A DNA stretch of 64,000 nt from Mesotaenium endlicherianum. Taxonomy: Eukaryota > Streptophyta > Zygnematophyceae > Zygnematales > Mesotaeniaceae. Each line of letters opens with the position of its first letter. Positions within the stretch are counted from its first letter, which is position 1. The stretch is from the NCBI GenBank assembly GCA_009602735.1, contig WELA01011341.1, forward strand, positions 64,154 through 128,153. The letters are read 5' to 3'. Of the stretch, positions 9,384-19,340 are shown piece after piece. The translations under genes and the position numbers were made by a program. The notes below the pieces were generated by a model. That model was not told the DNA's origin and ran no database searches. It saw nothing but the letters and a program-made list of their open reading frames with translations.

Positions 9384-12300
9384 GTGAATCCAAGAACCTT
9401 AAGGCATAAAGCCTATGTGGAAGTAAGAGACTTCCGTCCTACTTTTGAGAACTTCGGTTCTGTGGTTCAGGTGAATAGAAATTCCCAAGCAAATTGGGGA
9501 TTGAGGCCTGTGAGGGTTGCCGGTGCTCAACCTGGAAGGGGACCCGGAGAAATTCAATTGTACATGCAGTTGAGGAGTGGAAGACTCTACTACCCTGTGG
9601 AGCCTGTGGAAGGTTCTGATTCAAGCCAGAGTCCACAAGAAAGTGAGACATCGGAGCACACGGATAACCTGTGGAGTTGTTACGTTTCTGCTTTTCGAGA
9701 GGATCTTTCCTCGGTATTCAAGGAATATTTAATTCAAGTGGAAGGAAAATCTGTATAATTGTGCAAATCGACGAATACTCGAAAGAGCGAAAATGTAAAC
9801 TAACGTAGAATGTGTGCTTGTGAGAGTTGCACTCACAATGACTCTACAGGTATTTATACCTGCACAACATGAGGCACTGGAGTGCTTCGAGTCACCACCT
9901 AGGGCACTGGTTCATGTTCAACGAAAACGGTCGAAGGGACGTGTCCCATTCGGCCGAATGCTCGAAACGCGCCGTTTGGCGNATTTGGCGGTTTGGAGAC
10001 TTTTCGATGGTTTTCAAAAAACCGGTTCGCGCCAAACGGGCGTTTTCGCGTTCTCGCGACTTTTCGAAAAGTCGCGACTGTTCGCGGAGTCGCGCTCAAA
10101 TAATTACGTCATGAACCAGGAGTTACGAGTAACTACTTGGCCAATTGGTTTAGGTGTGAACGTTTCAAATGACAAGTCGCGGGTTCGAATCCGCTCGGAT
10201 GCAAAGTCGCTTTGCATATTAATTGTCGTTTGAATTTTACGACGCTTTCTTCGTATTAACGATTGGTCGTAAATGCGAAGTTTGTGACTGTGCATTATCC
10301 GAAATAATGACAATCAAATCAACTTAATCAATCCGCGATTTATTAAGTTATCATCTCATAATTAATCAAAGTAACTTTATGAATAATTATGTCGTACTTT
10401 TGCGAAGTAGTCGAGTTACGTTACGACGCTTTTTGCAATAGTATCTTGGTCGCTTCGCCAATCGACCAGGAATTAATCGACACACACGTGTGACGAATAA
10501 TTGAATGTGATGCAAACATTTATCAAATAATATGATAAATAGTATAACGTACTTTAGGTAATTGGGAAAACGTCCCAAATACGCCTAAAATAGCTCGGAT
10601 CGTTACAGGAGTGAGCAACCGTCGAGAGACGTGTCTCGCCATACTGCCACGAACGGTGAGAATCCGTATTACGCGCAAGCTTTTGTACCCAATTCGGGCA
10701 GAGAGCACGACGTGTGGGATAAAGATAGTGAGTCTTGGTCACCACTCGAAATGACTGGTGATGATAAGGATGAAAATCCTAAGTTCAAGCTGTCTACAAA
10801 GTGTTTTAGTGGACGAACCAGTGGAAATAGTCTCACTTTCGAAGAGTTTGATGAGATCTATTGGGCTGTCTTCTTTGAGAAAATCCGAAAGGATTCTTCT
10901 TTCACTCAGTCAGTCGCTTTTATAAGCTTGGTTCAGTACTTGGACAAGAATGCCTTGTTGCTATATCGCCAATTTTGGAAGGATGAGAACCTTACCCAGG
11001 AATGGGCGTTTGACGAGCAAAAGAAGGCGAGAGATTTGAAAATCCAGAAAGAGGCTGCGAAAGCCCGCCTGTCCGCTTTGTCATCAGGAAGAGCGATACC
11101 TGCTGCACCTGTTGAGAGCATAGACTTAGCTGCACTAACACAAGAATTAACAGATGCCATGAAGCAACTCACCGAGGGTCAGCAGCGAGCGGCTACTCGA
11201 GATGATGATGCTGGATCTGTCGCAGAATTGCGTAAAGTGTGTGCAGAATTGTCTGAAAAGATTGCTAATGCTCAGGAACGAGTAACACGCAGAGCTGCAC
11301 CTTTTACAGGGCAGCATGGTGATAGTGTCACCACGGAAGCAAGCCATGCGCAAGCGTTGGCTAGTTGCCGTAGGGATATGGAGGCTGGGGATGACCAGTT
11401 AGACTCTGAGCACTGTCTGCGTCGTTTCTTTAAGTTGCTTGAAGCAACATTCCCAGAGGATCGCAGTCTTAAAGTGCACCGCTATGTGCATTTTGTCCGT
11501 CAGAAGAACGAGACAGTGATGGAGGTCAAATCCAGATTGGTAGACCTTGCCAAGAAGGCAGGAATCTATGAGCCTAGGATTGTGGCTGACAAATTCTTAT
11601 TGTGTCTGGGTAAAGATACAGATCGGGAGGTCAGGCCGCACCTATCTGCGAAACGCGGAATCGACTGGAACATCGACGAGGCTGCTGAAATAGCACGCAA
11701 TGTCGAGGAAGGAAAAGTCTGGTATAAGGAGGCTTCCAGGACGCTTATGGCTCCTGAGAGAAGGGAGGAATCCTTTCAGCCCAAGGCCAATAGCTCTAAC
11801 TTTCAATTTAAGAAAAAGAGCGGGTCTTTCAATAGGTTTGCTAAGCATGCCAACACTGCAGAGACAGCAGAGGGCTGTTGGAACTGCGGGAAATCAGGAC
11901 ATCAGAAGAGATATTGTCCGTACCCGGATGCTAAGCAATTGTCTGCTAGCAAGGCGCAGGTATGCGCACATTGCAGTAAAAAGGGACACTCAGAAGATGA
12001 GTGTTGGTCCAAGAACCCAAATCTGAAACCACCATGGGCTAATGCTGCCACGAAAGAGGCAGATAAGGGTAAGAAAAAGGAGAAAGATAACTCTGGTAAC
12101 CGGAAGGGTAATCAGAAGTATGATGCTATGAGTGCAGAGATTGCAGAGTTGAAAGCTCAATTTGCAAGACTAAATGTGCCTAATGTCTATTATGATGCAG
12201 ATGTGGCCGAAAAGACCGTCTGCAAAGGCGAGAAGCTGACGCCTGAGAAGGCCGTGGCTGCAACGGCTGCGGAGCGCGCAGATCATGACCGTCTGGTTTC

Positions 12301-12541
12301 AAGGAATGCTGGGAAGCTTCCTCAGACCTTTCGGATCACTCTCGATGAGAATGAGATTGCGCAGCTACGACAAGCCAAGCCTGGGCCACGCAAGACATTT
12401 AGTTTTTCGCTGGAAAAGCTGAAAGCTCTGGTGGAACACCGGATTCAGCACATTCCTTGTCTTTCACTNATCTTTCACTCGCTGATTTGCGTCTTACATA
12501 CCCTTTCACGATTGAGGAAGCTAGACAGCAGCTGGACCTAG
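9384..12541 (+). CDS. Element A gag region
   Basis: Nucleocapsid-type gag. An N-terminal segment near 9560 reads MQLRSGRLYYPV, similar to the QTRSGR-like starts of some gypsy polyproteins. The main part follows the solo LTR insertion and holds a capsid-like helical region (LRRFFKLLEATFPEDRSL, then VHFVRQKNETVMEVKSRL, about 11,400-11,550) and two CCHC zinc knuckles, CWNCGKSGHQKRYC near 11,876 and CAHCSKKGHSEDEC near 11,964. A Lys-rich tail follows. The RQKNET stretch recurs in element D gag as RRKNET, linking the two. Confidence 0.8.
10054..10077. repeat. 24-bp perfect palindrome in the solo LTR
   Basis: The sequence centred on TTTTCGAAAA, with TCGCGAC on its left and the complementary GTCGCGA on its right, is a perfect 24-bp palindrome. 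A second perfect palindrome of 14 bp (CATTCGGCCGAATG) lies at 9947-9960. The element-E LTR has a near-copy of the first near 60,063-60,085. Confidence 0.9.
10138..10192 (+). promoter_or_regulatory. tRNA-like Pol III A box and B box in the solo LTR
   Basis: An A-box-like TGGCCAATTGG (10138-10148) is followed, at tRNA-like distance, by a perfect B box GGTTCGAATCC (10182-10192). It runs on the plus strand, antisense to the LTR. The acceptor and T stems do not pair well, so this is a tRNA-derived or tRNA-like internal promoter, not a tRNA gene. Confidence 0.5.
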
Positions 12542-12615
12542 CTGAGGAAGGCGCGAACAGCGCTTCGCTGCCTACTAATTTCAGCACTGTGAGAGTGCAG
12601 AACAAGGATTGAGTT

Positions 12616-12990
12616 TTGACGTTTAACAACTGGGCCGCTCCCAATATCCTATTCGACACTGGCGCACAGCGAGTAATCTTGGGAAAGCGAGCTGTGAAAG
12701 CTCTGGGATTGACGGCAAGGGACCTGAAAGAAAGTCCTTTCCAGTTGAGGACTGCATCTGGGCGGATTTCAAAGTCTTGTGGAATCACCCGCAAGCCTGT
12801 GGAAATCACAGTAAACTTGGGGAAACCTGAGGAAGCGTCACTGCTCATAGAGTGTACAGTGACAGAGGCAGAAAACTATGATGTTCTATTGGGGACAGAA
12901 GCTCTGATTCCCGTGGGTATGGTCATCGACCTGCGGAAGCAGAGGGTGACCTACCAGTCGACAGATCGGCAGCCGACAGGAGAAATTCCT
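12616..12990 (+). CDS. Element A retroviral-type aspartic protease
   Basis: Contains the aspartic protease signature NILFDTGAQRVILGKRAV (about 12,640) and the distal YDVLLGTEALIPVGMVID, where the second half of the protease fold is expected. Cuts the gag-pol polyprotein. It precedes the methyltransferase in the same open stretch. Confidence 0.8.
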
Positions 12991-13290
12991 GTAAAAATGA
13001 TTTGCTCTGGAGAAGCAAACTACGGACTGCTAGACTGCTGTGTGAATAACCAGTATCCATACCATTATGACCTCATCATGCAACGCGAAGAGAAGATCTA
13101 CACCAGCATCAACATGCTGACTCCTTTGGTTTGGCAACCTTGGATTATGGAGCAACTAGAAGCTGTGAGTAACAGGGACCGTGGCCCGCAAGAGCTGCTG
13201 CCAGTTCCTTATCCAGTTAAGACTGCTGCCAATTTGATGCCTGGAGTAGAACCATTGCCGCAAGGCATTGTGAGGATGGAAGATCCTTTT

Positions 13291-14275
13291 CGCAGGAGAG
13301 GAGTAGTAGTGTTGGAATTGTTCGCCGGACTTGGTACTGGAACCATCGCACTGATTCAGCGAGGTATCCAGGTATCCAAAGTGCTGTATGTGGACAATAA
13401 TGAGAGTGTTTTTACAGCATTTGAGGAGGTCATGAGTCAGATGGGGCAAATGTACCATTTCAAGGCATTGGTGCCTACTAGTGTGGTGCGTCTTGCTGGA
13501 GGAAACATTCTCGATGTGGAGTCTGAGGACCTGTATGATCACAGGATTGACTGGATTTTTGCGGGATTCCCTTGTCAACCTTTCTCACAAGCTGGGAACA
13601 GAAGGGGATTCAATGACCCGCGAGCACAACACTGGGGAAGGATGGTGAAGATCATCAGTATGCTGCGGGAACGCCAGCATCGCTACCCACCAGTGTTTGT
13701 GATTGAGAATGTACATCCAGGGATGGATTACAACCAGATGAAGCCAGGAGATCTATGGCTGGTTTTCGACTCCACCCTGGGTCATCATGTATTGATCAAC
13801 GACGCCAGGCACAGAGGACTCTCACACCAGGCCAGACTATTCTGGACCAACGGCATGTCCATTGAAATCCTGAGGGAGATGGAGGAGATTACGCGGCGCA
13901 CGCCAACGGCAGTATCTGTGGGAGTTGCACTGATGGTGGAAACCAAGCCAGTGATCAGGAGGGATTCCTACCCACAGTACGTCGTCAACGAGCCAGGCCG
14001 GCCGAGAATGGTACTGCCCACCTTCACAGCATACCCAGGATCACGCGCTTTCGTGAATGGAGGACCAGGAATGGTCAAAGATGTGCACAACAGAGAAGCT
14101 CAGTGGAGAGAGCCGACAGCCGAAGAGAAGGGAAGGTGCCTGGGGGTACCCAGCTCCATTGCACAAGAAATTGTTGCAAAGGTGGGACAGGACAGCGCTG
14201 GGAAGATGTTCGGCAATATGATTGGACATCACTCCATGACATGGTTGGTAGAGACGATTATGACTTGGCAACAGA
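13291..14275 (+). CDS. Element A cytosine-5 DNA methyltransferase (DNMT3-like)
   Basis: About 330 residues with the C5-MTase motifs in order: motif I VLELFAGLGTGTIALIQRG (S-adenosylmethionine binding, about 13,309), motif IV WIFAGFPCQPFSQAG with the PCQ catalytic cysteine loop (about 13,553), motif VI FVIENV (about 13,699), a motif VIII-like SHQARLFWTN (about 13,825), and a C-terminal MFGNMIGHHSMTWLVE like motif X (about 14,206). The ENV segment, the IDA-like INDARHRGLSHQAR and the FWxN ending resemble the DNMT3 family (by-eye judgement). It lies between protease and RT, a position consistent with release from the pol polyprotein. Predicted role: methylate cytosines, perhaps on the element's own DNA. 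The domain is open throughout in this copy. Confidence 0.9.
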
Positions 14276-14499
14276 TGACGTTCTCTGACAAGCCTATGCC
14301 CAGGCCGAGGCCGGTAACGATTGGACTCTATGTGGTGCCAACCTCTGATCAGAGAGCTATCAGGGAAGCGTATCAGCGACAAAAAGAATATGGTGTTGAA
14401 AGAGACGCAGCTGAGGCTGACAAAGATGAAACACTCAGAGAAACCAGAGTGGTGGATCTGACCAGGTGTCAAGACCTATTGACGCGAATTGACAATTGA

Positions 14500-16330
14500 A
14501 TGGCGATTTTACGCGACCCTCTGGAAAGAGAGCTGCGGAGGCTGCGAGAAGACGCAACCATGGAAGACCAGGCAACTGGTGTAGCAAACCCTTTGGTGAA
14601 CGCTGCAGTAAGAAAATTACAGGAGGTCCCAGCATCTGCAGAACGCTCCGGCCAAGTATTTGGGTGGATGCCGGAATGGGAGGAATATACCAGTTCTGAG
14701 TTACGGAACATGGCCCCAGACCAGGTTTTTGGGAGCCCATTCCCAGACGCGGTAACATCAAGATATGAAGAACGCCAGTGCAATATTGGCGAATGGGCCG
14801 AAGAATGCAGTTAGAATTCAGGAAATTCAGGAGGGTCTGGAAAGACCATTTGCCTGGAGGTGATTTTTGAAGAACACAAGAAGGAGGCGGCCAAGAGATT
14901 GCCCGCCACACTTGTTCTGATGAGCCCAGGGCCAGAGGCCAAAGGGCCACCACAAGACACAGTTGGCAGCACAGCTGAGTCGATCACCAGGCAAATCATG
15001 GCGCAGTTGCTAGAAGCAGACGCCCCTCGACTCAAGGAAGAGAAAGTGGCGAAAGCAGCTCTCGCTCTACAGTCAGCCATTATCAACATTGAGAGGCTCA
15101 ACACAGGAGGGGATGAAGAGTTGCCGTCTCCTGGAACAGAGAAGCTGGAGGAGGAAGAGGATGCAAAAATGCAAGGCCTCTTGGAGTTGGAGTTGCCATC
15201 ACTCAACAATGAAGGGGACATCAGGGAAGAAATTCCACGTTTTCCCACGCCAGAATTAAATCTGCTTGACTTACAGGAGCTGAGGACAGACGACTGGGTG
15301 GCTGACCACCTGATGGGGCCAAGCCCAGCAGACCTTTATGAAGAATTAAGGTCGCCAACATCCAGTTCTCTTTCTGCCAATCTTCCAGTGACAGAACCCA
15401 AGTCAACCGCACAACCGCTGCAACGGCAGAAGGTGACTGCCTGCACTGCTAAAGTGGAGACAGCACAAGGAAAGCCCGAAAGTCGCGCAAGCAGACCAAG
15501 GAAGGTGGCCCGTGAGGGTAACGCATCTTTAGGAGGATGCTAAAGCGATATTTCAAGCATAAGGGGAAGGCTCAGAGAGAGGGCGTTCCTCGAGGAACCA
15601 CAGCCCCACCTCCTCCGCCTCTGCGGCATATTCTGCAGAGAGGGGAGAGGATGGTTTGGTTCGCAGGGCAATGGCATTGGGCATTAGTGTGCCGCCAGGC
15701 ATGAACACGCCCTTGTTGCAACTACCAGATCTTAGGATACAGAGGTCGGAGGAGCCTGCTCCCATGATACCTGCAATCCCAGAATGGGAACTGATGGATC
15801 TGAAAACACCATCAGCCGCTTGACCGCAGCAGATGATGCCTTTCTTGCACGACTAGCTGCACCTCAAAGGTCGCAAACATTGGCGCAGGCATGGATGGTC
15901 ACACCACCCGCAAGGGAGGAGTATGGTACGACCGTCGTCCGCATGGCTATTATTGAGCAAGAATGGGGCTGGGCGATCAGCCCTAGGACAGATCCCGCAG
16001 GTTTTCCAATGGCAAGCCAACCTCGGCCACGTGAAGAAGGAGGAACCGGGACCAGTTGGACTGCAGTCGACGAGGAAATGTTCCTGAGGCAGCCCATCTG
16101 GAGGCGCCTGACATACCCCTTACCGCAGGATAGGCGACGCGTCATTGAAAAAGGTAAAAAGCCTAAGAAACAGGCTGCCAAACTTATGGCAACGGAGGAG
16201 CAAGCTGCAAAGCCTGTTACCCCACCTCCTAAGAATCAAGCTGCAAAGCCTGAGAGCCAGAATCAGGCAGAAAAGCCTGAGAGCCAAGATGAGGGCGGGA
16301 AGCCCCCACCTGCACCTAAGGAGTAGCAAC
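14500..16330 (+). CDS. Element A linker of unknown function between DNMT and RT
   Basis: About 1.8 kb of mostly open, charged sequence with no domain I recognise. It begins with ILRDPLERELRRLRED, continues with acidic helices (EKLEEEEDAKMQGLLELEL, about 15,140), and ends in a short Lys/Pro/Gln repeat (QAAKPESQNQAEKPESQ, about 16,230). It could be a disordered spacer or a fast-evolving accessory protein. Element D has an equally long, different spacer. Confidence 0.5.
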
Positions 16331-16389
16331 TACTGGATGCCTTTGTTGGGGAGAAGCAACCTGAAACTGAGACTTTTGCCATTGGGAAA

Positions 16390-17710
16390 ATGGTCTCAGC
16401 CCAGCAGAGAGCACAAGTAGAAAGGTTGCTGAAGAAACACCGCAAGGTTTTTGCTTTCACTAAGGAGGAGATTGGTAGAACCACCGCCAGTGTGTGTGAG
16501 ACCACACTAACTACTGATAACCCAGTCAGACTAGGGCCGCATAAGCTCAACCAGACAGAATGGGACTGTGTGGAGAAAACCTGTGAAGAGCTGCATAAGC
16601 TCCGCAGGATTGAAAAATCTACCTCAGTACATGGGGCTCCTACAGTAGTAGTCGCTAAAAAGGACGAGGCGGGCAATTACACTGCCACCACCGGGAAGGT
16701 GTTCAGCATCATCGATCTGCGCCAAGGCTTCAATCAGATCCCTGTGAAAAGAGATGATCGAGTTAAGACCGCTTTCTGGGCTCAAAGGGAACTTTGGCAA
16801 TGGACAGTAATGCCATTTGGGCTAAAAAATGCCCCAGCCATATTTCAGAGGACTATGGATAGAGTACTGGAGGGGCTGGATTTTGCTAAGCCATACATTG
16901 ACGATGTGGTAGTATTCAGCAAGTCCATAGAGGAGCACCTCGAGCACTTGGAACAAGTGTTCCAGCGCCTGGAGAAATTCCAGATGAAGCTGCATCCTGG
17001 GAAGTGCGGATTCTTTGAGGCACACGTGCCTTACCTAGGACATGAGATTAGGAACAATGCTATGTCCCCTCAGGCTGTGAAGACTGAGGCTGTTTACAAG
17101 ATACCTGCACCTTCGAATATGTCTAAGCTGAAAGCTCTGTTAGGGCTAAGCGGATACTATTGTAAGTTTGTGAAGGATTATAGCAGAATTGTTCAACCCC
17201 TGACGGAACTTCTGAAAAACGATGTGCCTTTTGTGTGGACAGAAGCTCAGGAGAAAGCCATGAACGAGCTTAAGGAGCGGCTGGTAACAACCCCAATCTT
17301 GCAAACACTTGACCACTCCAAGCCGTTCAATCTGCACACTGACTGGAGTCGTGTGGGAATTGGCGCAATACTCACTCAGGCCGCAAGCCCTAGAGAGGAG
17401 TATGTCATTGCCTATGCCTCACGCTCTAACAATCGAGCGGAGAGCAACTACTTGTCCTCCGAAGGAGAGCTGCTGGCAGTGGTTTGGGCTGTCACACACT
17501 TCAGAGAGTATCTGTGGGGAAGACCCTTCACGCTGATCACGGATCACTCACCATTACTATGGCTGATGAAGAATGGAGACCTCACTAGTAAGTTGGCTCG
17601 CTGGGCTCTTAAGCTGCAAGAGTACCAAATGACGGTGGTGCACAGAGCAGGAATGCTCAACAATGACGCCGATGGACTCAGCAGGAACCCAGACCCATCT
17701 TCAGACGACA
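16390..17710 (+). CDS. Element A reverse transcriptase and RNase H
   Basis: RT motifs include IIDLRQGFNQIPVKRDD, VMPFGLKNAPAIFQRTMD and the catalytic YIDDVVVFSKS (about 16,893). The RNase H shows IAYASRSNNRAESNY, EGELLAVVWAV and ITDHSPLLWL, ending DADGLSRNP (about 17,690). It copies the element RNA into DNA. The RNase H phrase ASRSNNRAESNY is identical in element D. Confidence 0.92.
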
Positions 17711-17869
17711 GAACAGGAGCTCAAGAGGACGAAGACTTGAGCAGCCGAGCAGAGTTGGTGGCCTGCCTAGCCGAAATGGCTGGAATGGTAGCATCAGGTG
17801 AAGCTGAGTCTCTACCCCTGTTCAATCCAAAGATCTGGAAAGATCAAGCTACTATGCACTGGCTGAAGA

Positions 17870-18723
17870 CGGGAACTCACTTGGAAGGGCTATCAGTGAA
17901 GGAGAAGGACCAGGTAAGCCATCGAGCTAAAAGGTTTTGCTGGAAACGCAACAACCTCTTCAAAATTGAAGAAACTGGTCAAGAGAAGTTAGTGCCAGAA
18001 CCCATCAAGAGACGAGCTCTTGTGCAGAAAATGCACGAGAACACTGGACACTATGGTGTCAAGAAGACGTATAGTCTTTTGGAGCTGTCTTACCGGTGGA
18101 GGGGCATGAAGCAGCAGTGTGAAGATGTGATCAAGGCCTGTCAAAGCTGTGATCGCGTCAAGGCTGGTTTTACACAGCAACATCCACACTTGCAACCTTT
18201 GCCAATCATGGGCCTAGGCTACCGCTGGAGCTGCGATCTCGCAGGTGAGCTACCGCTGTCTAAGCGAGGTAACAAGTATATCATGGTCATGATTGAGCAT
18301 TTCTCTAAGTGGATAGAGGTCGTCCCTCTGACTGCTAAGGAGAGTCTAAGGACCGTGGAAGCACTCCTCAATGGTGTGATTGTGCGTCATGGAGCTCCAG
18401 CAGAAGTGCTGACAGACCAAGGGTCTGAGTTCCAAGGGTCTTTTTAGAAAATCTTGGATAGATGCTTCATCGATCATTACACTACGTCTAGAGATCATCC
18501 GCAAGCAGATGGTCTGGCAGAAAGGATGGTGCAAACCATTGAGTCTGCTTTGCGCAAGTTCTGCCTTGAGCATGACAAGCGTGACTGGGATCTGGCCCTG
18601 CCATGGCTGGTTATGGGTTACAAATTTAGCAAGCAGGCTGCCTTGGCAAATTACTCGCCATATCAGATATTGTTTGGCAGAATTCCAGTAGTGCCGAGCA
18701 GTATCAAGCAGGAGATTGAATAG
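17870..18723 (+). CDS. Element A integrase core
   Basis: An HHCC zinc-binding N-terminus (HENTGHYGVKK, then CQSCDRVKAG, about 18,035-18,165) is followed by the DDE core: WSCDLAGELP, VLTDQGSEFQG (about 18,410) and DHPQADGLAERMVQTIE (about 18,490). Inserts the element cDNA into the host genome. Confidence 0.88.
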
Positions 18724-19293
18724 GTGAAAGACCTGGACAGCCCTGATGAACTTCTAAAGGTGATGGTACGCCGTAAGGCGTTATTTGAGCGCATGATGCC
18801 GGCTGCGCTGGACAATCTGATAATTGCGCAGAAAAGAGATACGCAGCGTTACGCCACGACGCGAGACGGGAGCTACCGCCTGCAGATGACGCAATTTCAA
18901 GAAGGAGACTTCGTCTACCGCAAGCGCCAGACCAAGACCACCATCGACACCAGTTCAGGTGCAGTGATCTTACGCGTGAAACATGCGTTTGACAATGGTG
19001 TGTTAGAACTGGAAGGTTCTGATGGAATAACCATGAGAGACCACGTGCAGAATTGCTCGCTATGCCATTTGCCGAATATTGATCCTACGGTTAGGTTTGT
19101 GTCCGAGGAATTGGTGCCAGCCACGCCTTGTGCCAGCTGCAAAGTGCTGGATGATCAGGAAGCAATGGTAACTTGCGATAAGTGTGGTGCCCGTTGGCAC
19201 ACTTTCTGCATTGGCGAGGAAGAGATTATGGCAGGACAGTGGGAATGTTTTGACTGCCTTCCTAAACCCCCTAGCCGCAGGGCTGGAAAATAA
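18724..19293 (+). CDS. Element A integrase C-terminus with PHD finger
   Basis: The integrase C-terminal part carries FQEGDFVYRKRQ, a nucleic-acid-binding region. It ends in a C4HC3 PHD finger at 19,129-19,257: CASC, then CDKC, WHTFC, and WECFDC, with canonical spacing. PHD fingers commonly read histone H3 tails. Chromoviruses carry a chromodomain at this place, as B and C do here, so the PHD finger probably plays the targeting role (inference). A stop directly follows RRAGK. Confidence 0.85.
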   Translation: MKDLDSPDELLKVMVRRKALFERMMPAALDNLIIAQKRDTQRYATTRDGSYRLQMTQFQEGDFVYRKRQTKTTIDTSSGAVILRVKHAFDNGVLELEGSDGITMRDHVQNCSLCHLPNIDPTVRFVSEELVPATPCASCKVLDDQEAMVTCDKCGARWHTFCIGEEEIMAGQWECFDCLPKPPSRRAGK

Positions 19294-19340
19294 TAGCTTT
19301 CAGCAGAAAAGGCAGGGACGCCTTAGCTGAAAGGGAGGGG

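Larger units (their letters stand above)
9678..10607 (-). mobile_element. Solo LTR of the element-E family inside element A gag
   Basis: A 930-bp LTR in minus orientation: on the plus strand it starts TGTTACG and ends CGTTACA, and is flanked by a perfect 5-bp target duplication GGAGT (9673-9677 and 10608-10612). It matches the 5' LTR of element E (59,536-60,453) in reverse orientation over its length. No internal sequence remains, so it arose by LTR-LTR recombination after inserting into element A. It contains palindromes and a tRNA-like A/B box pair, listed separately. Confidence 0.92.

Noticed and set aside
10125-10210. A tRNA gene at the B box GGTTCGAATCC
   Set aside because: Acceptor and T stems do not pair and no anticodon arm can be drawn; only the internal promoter boxes are convincing.
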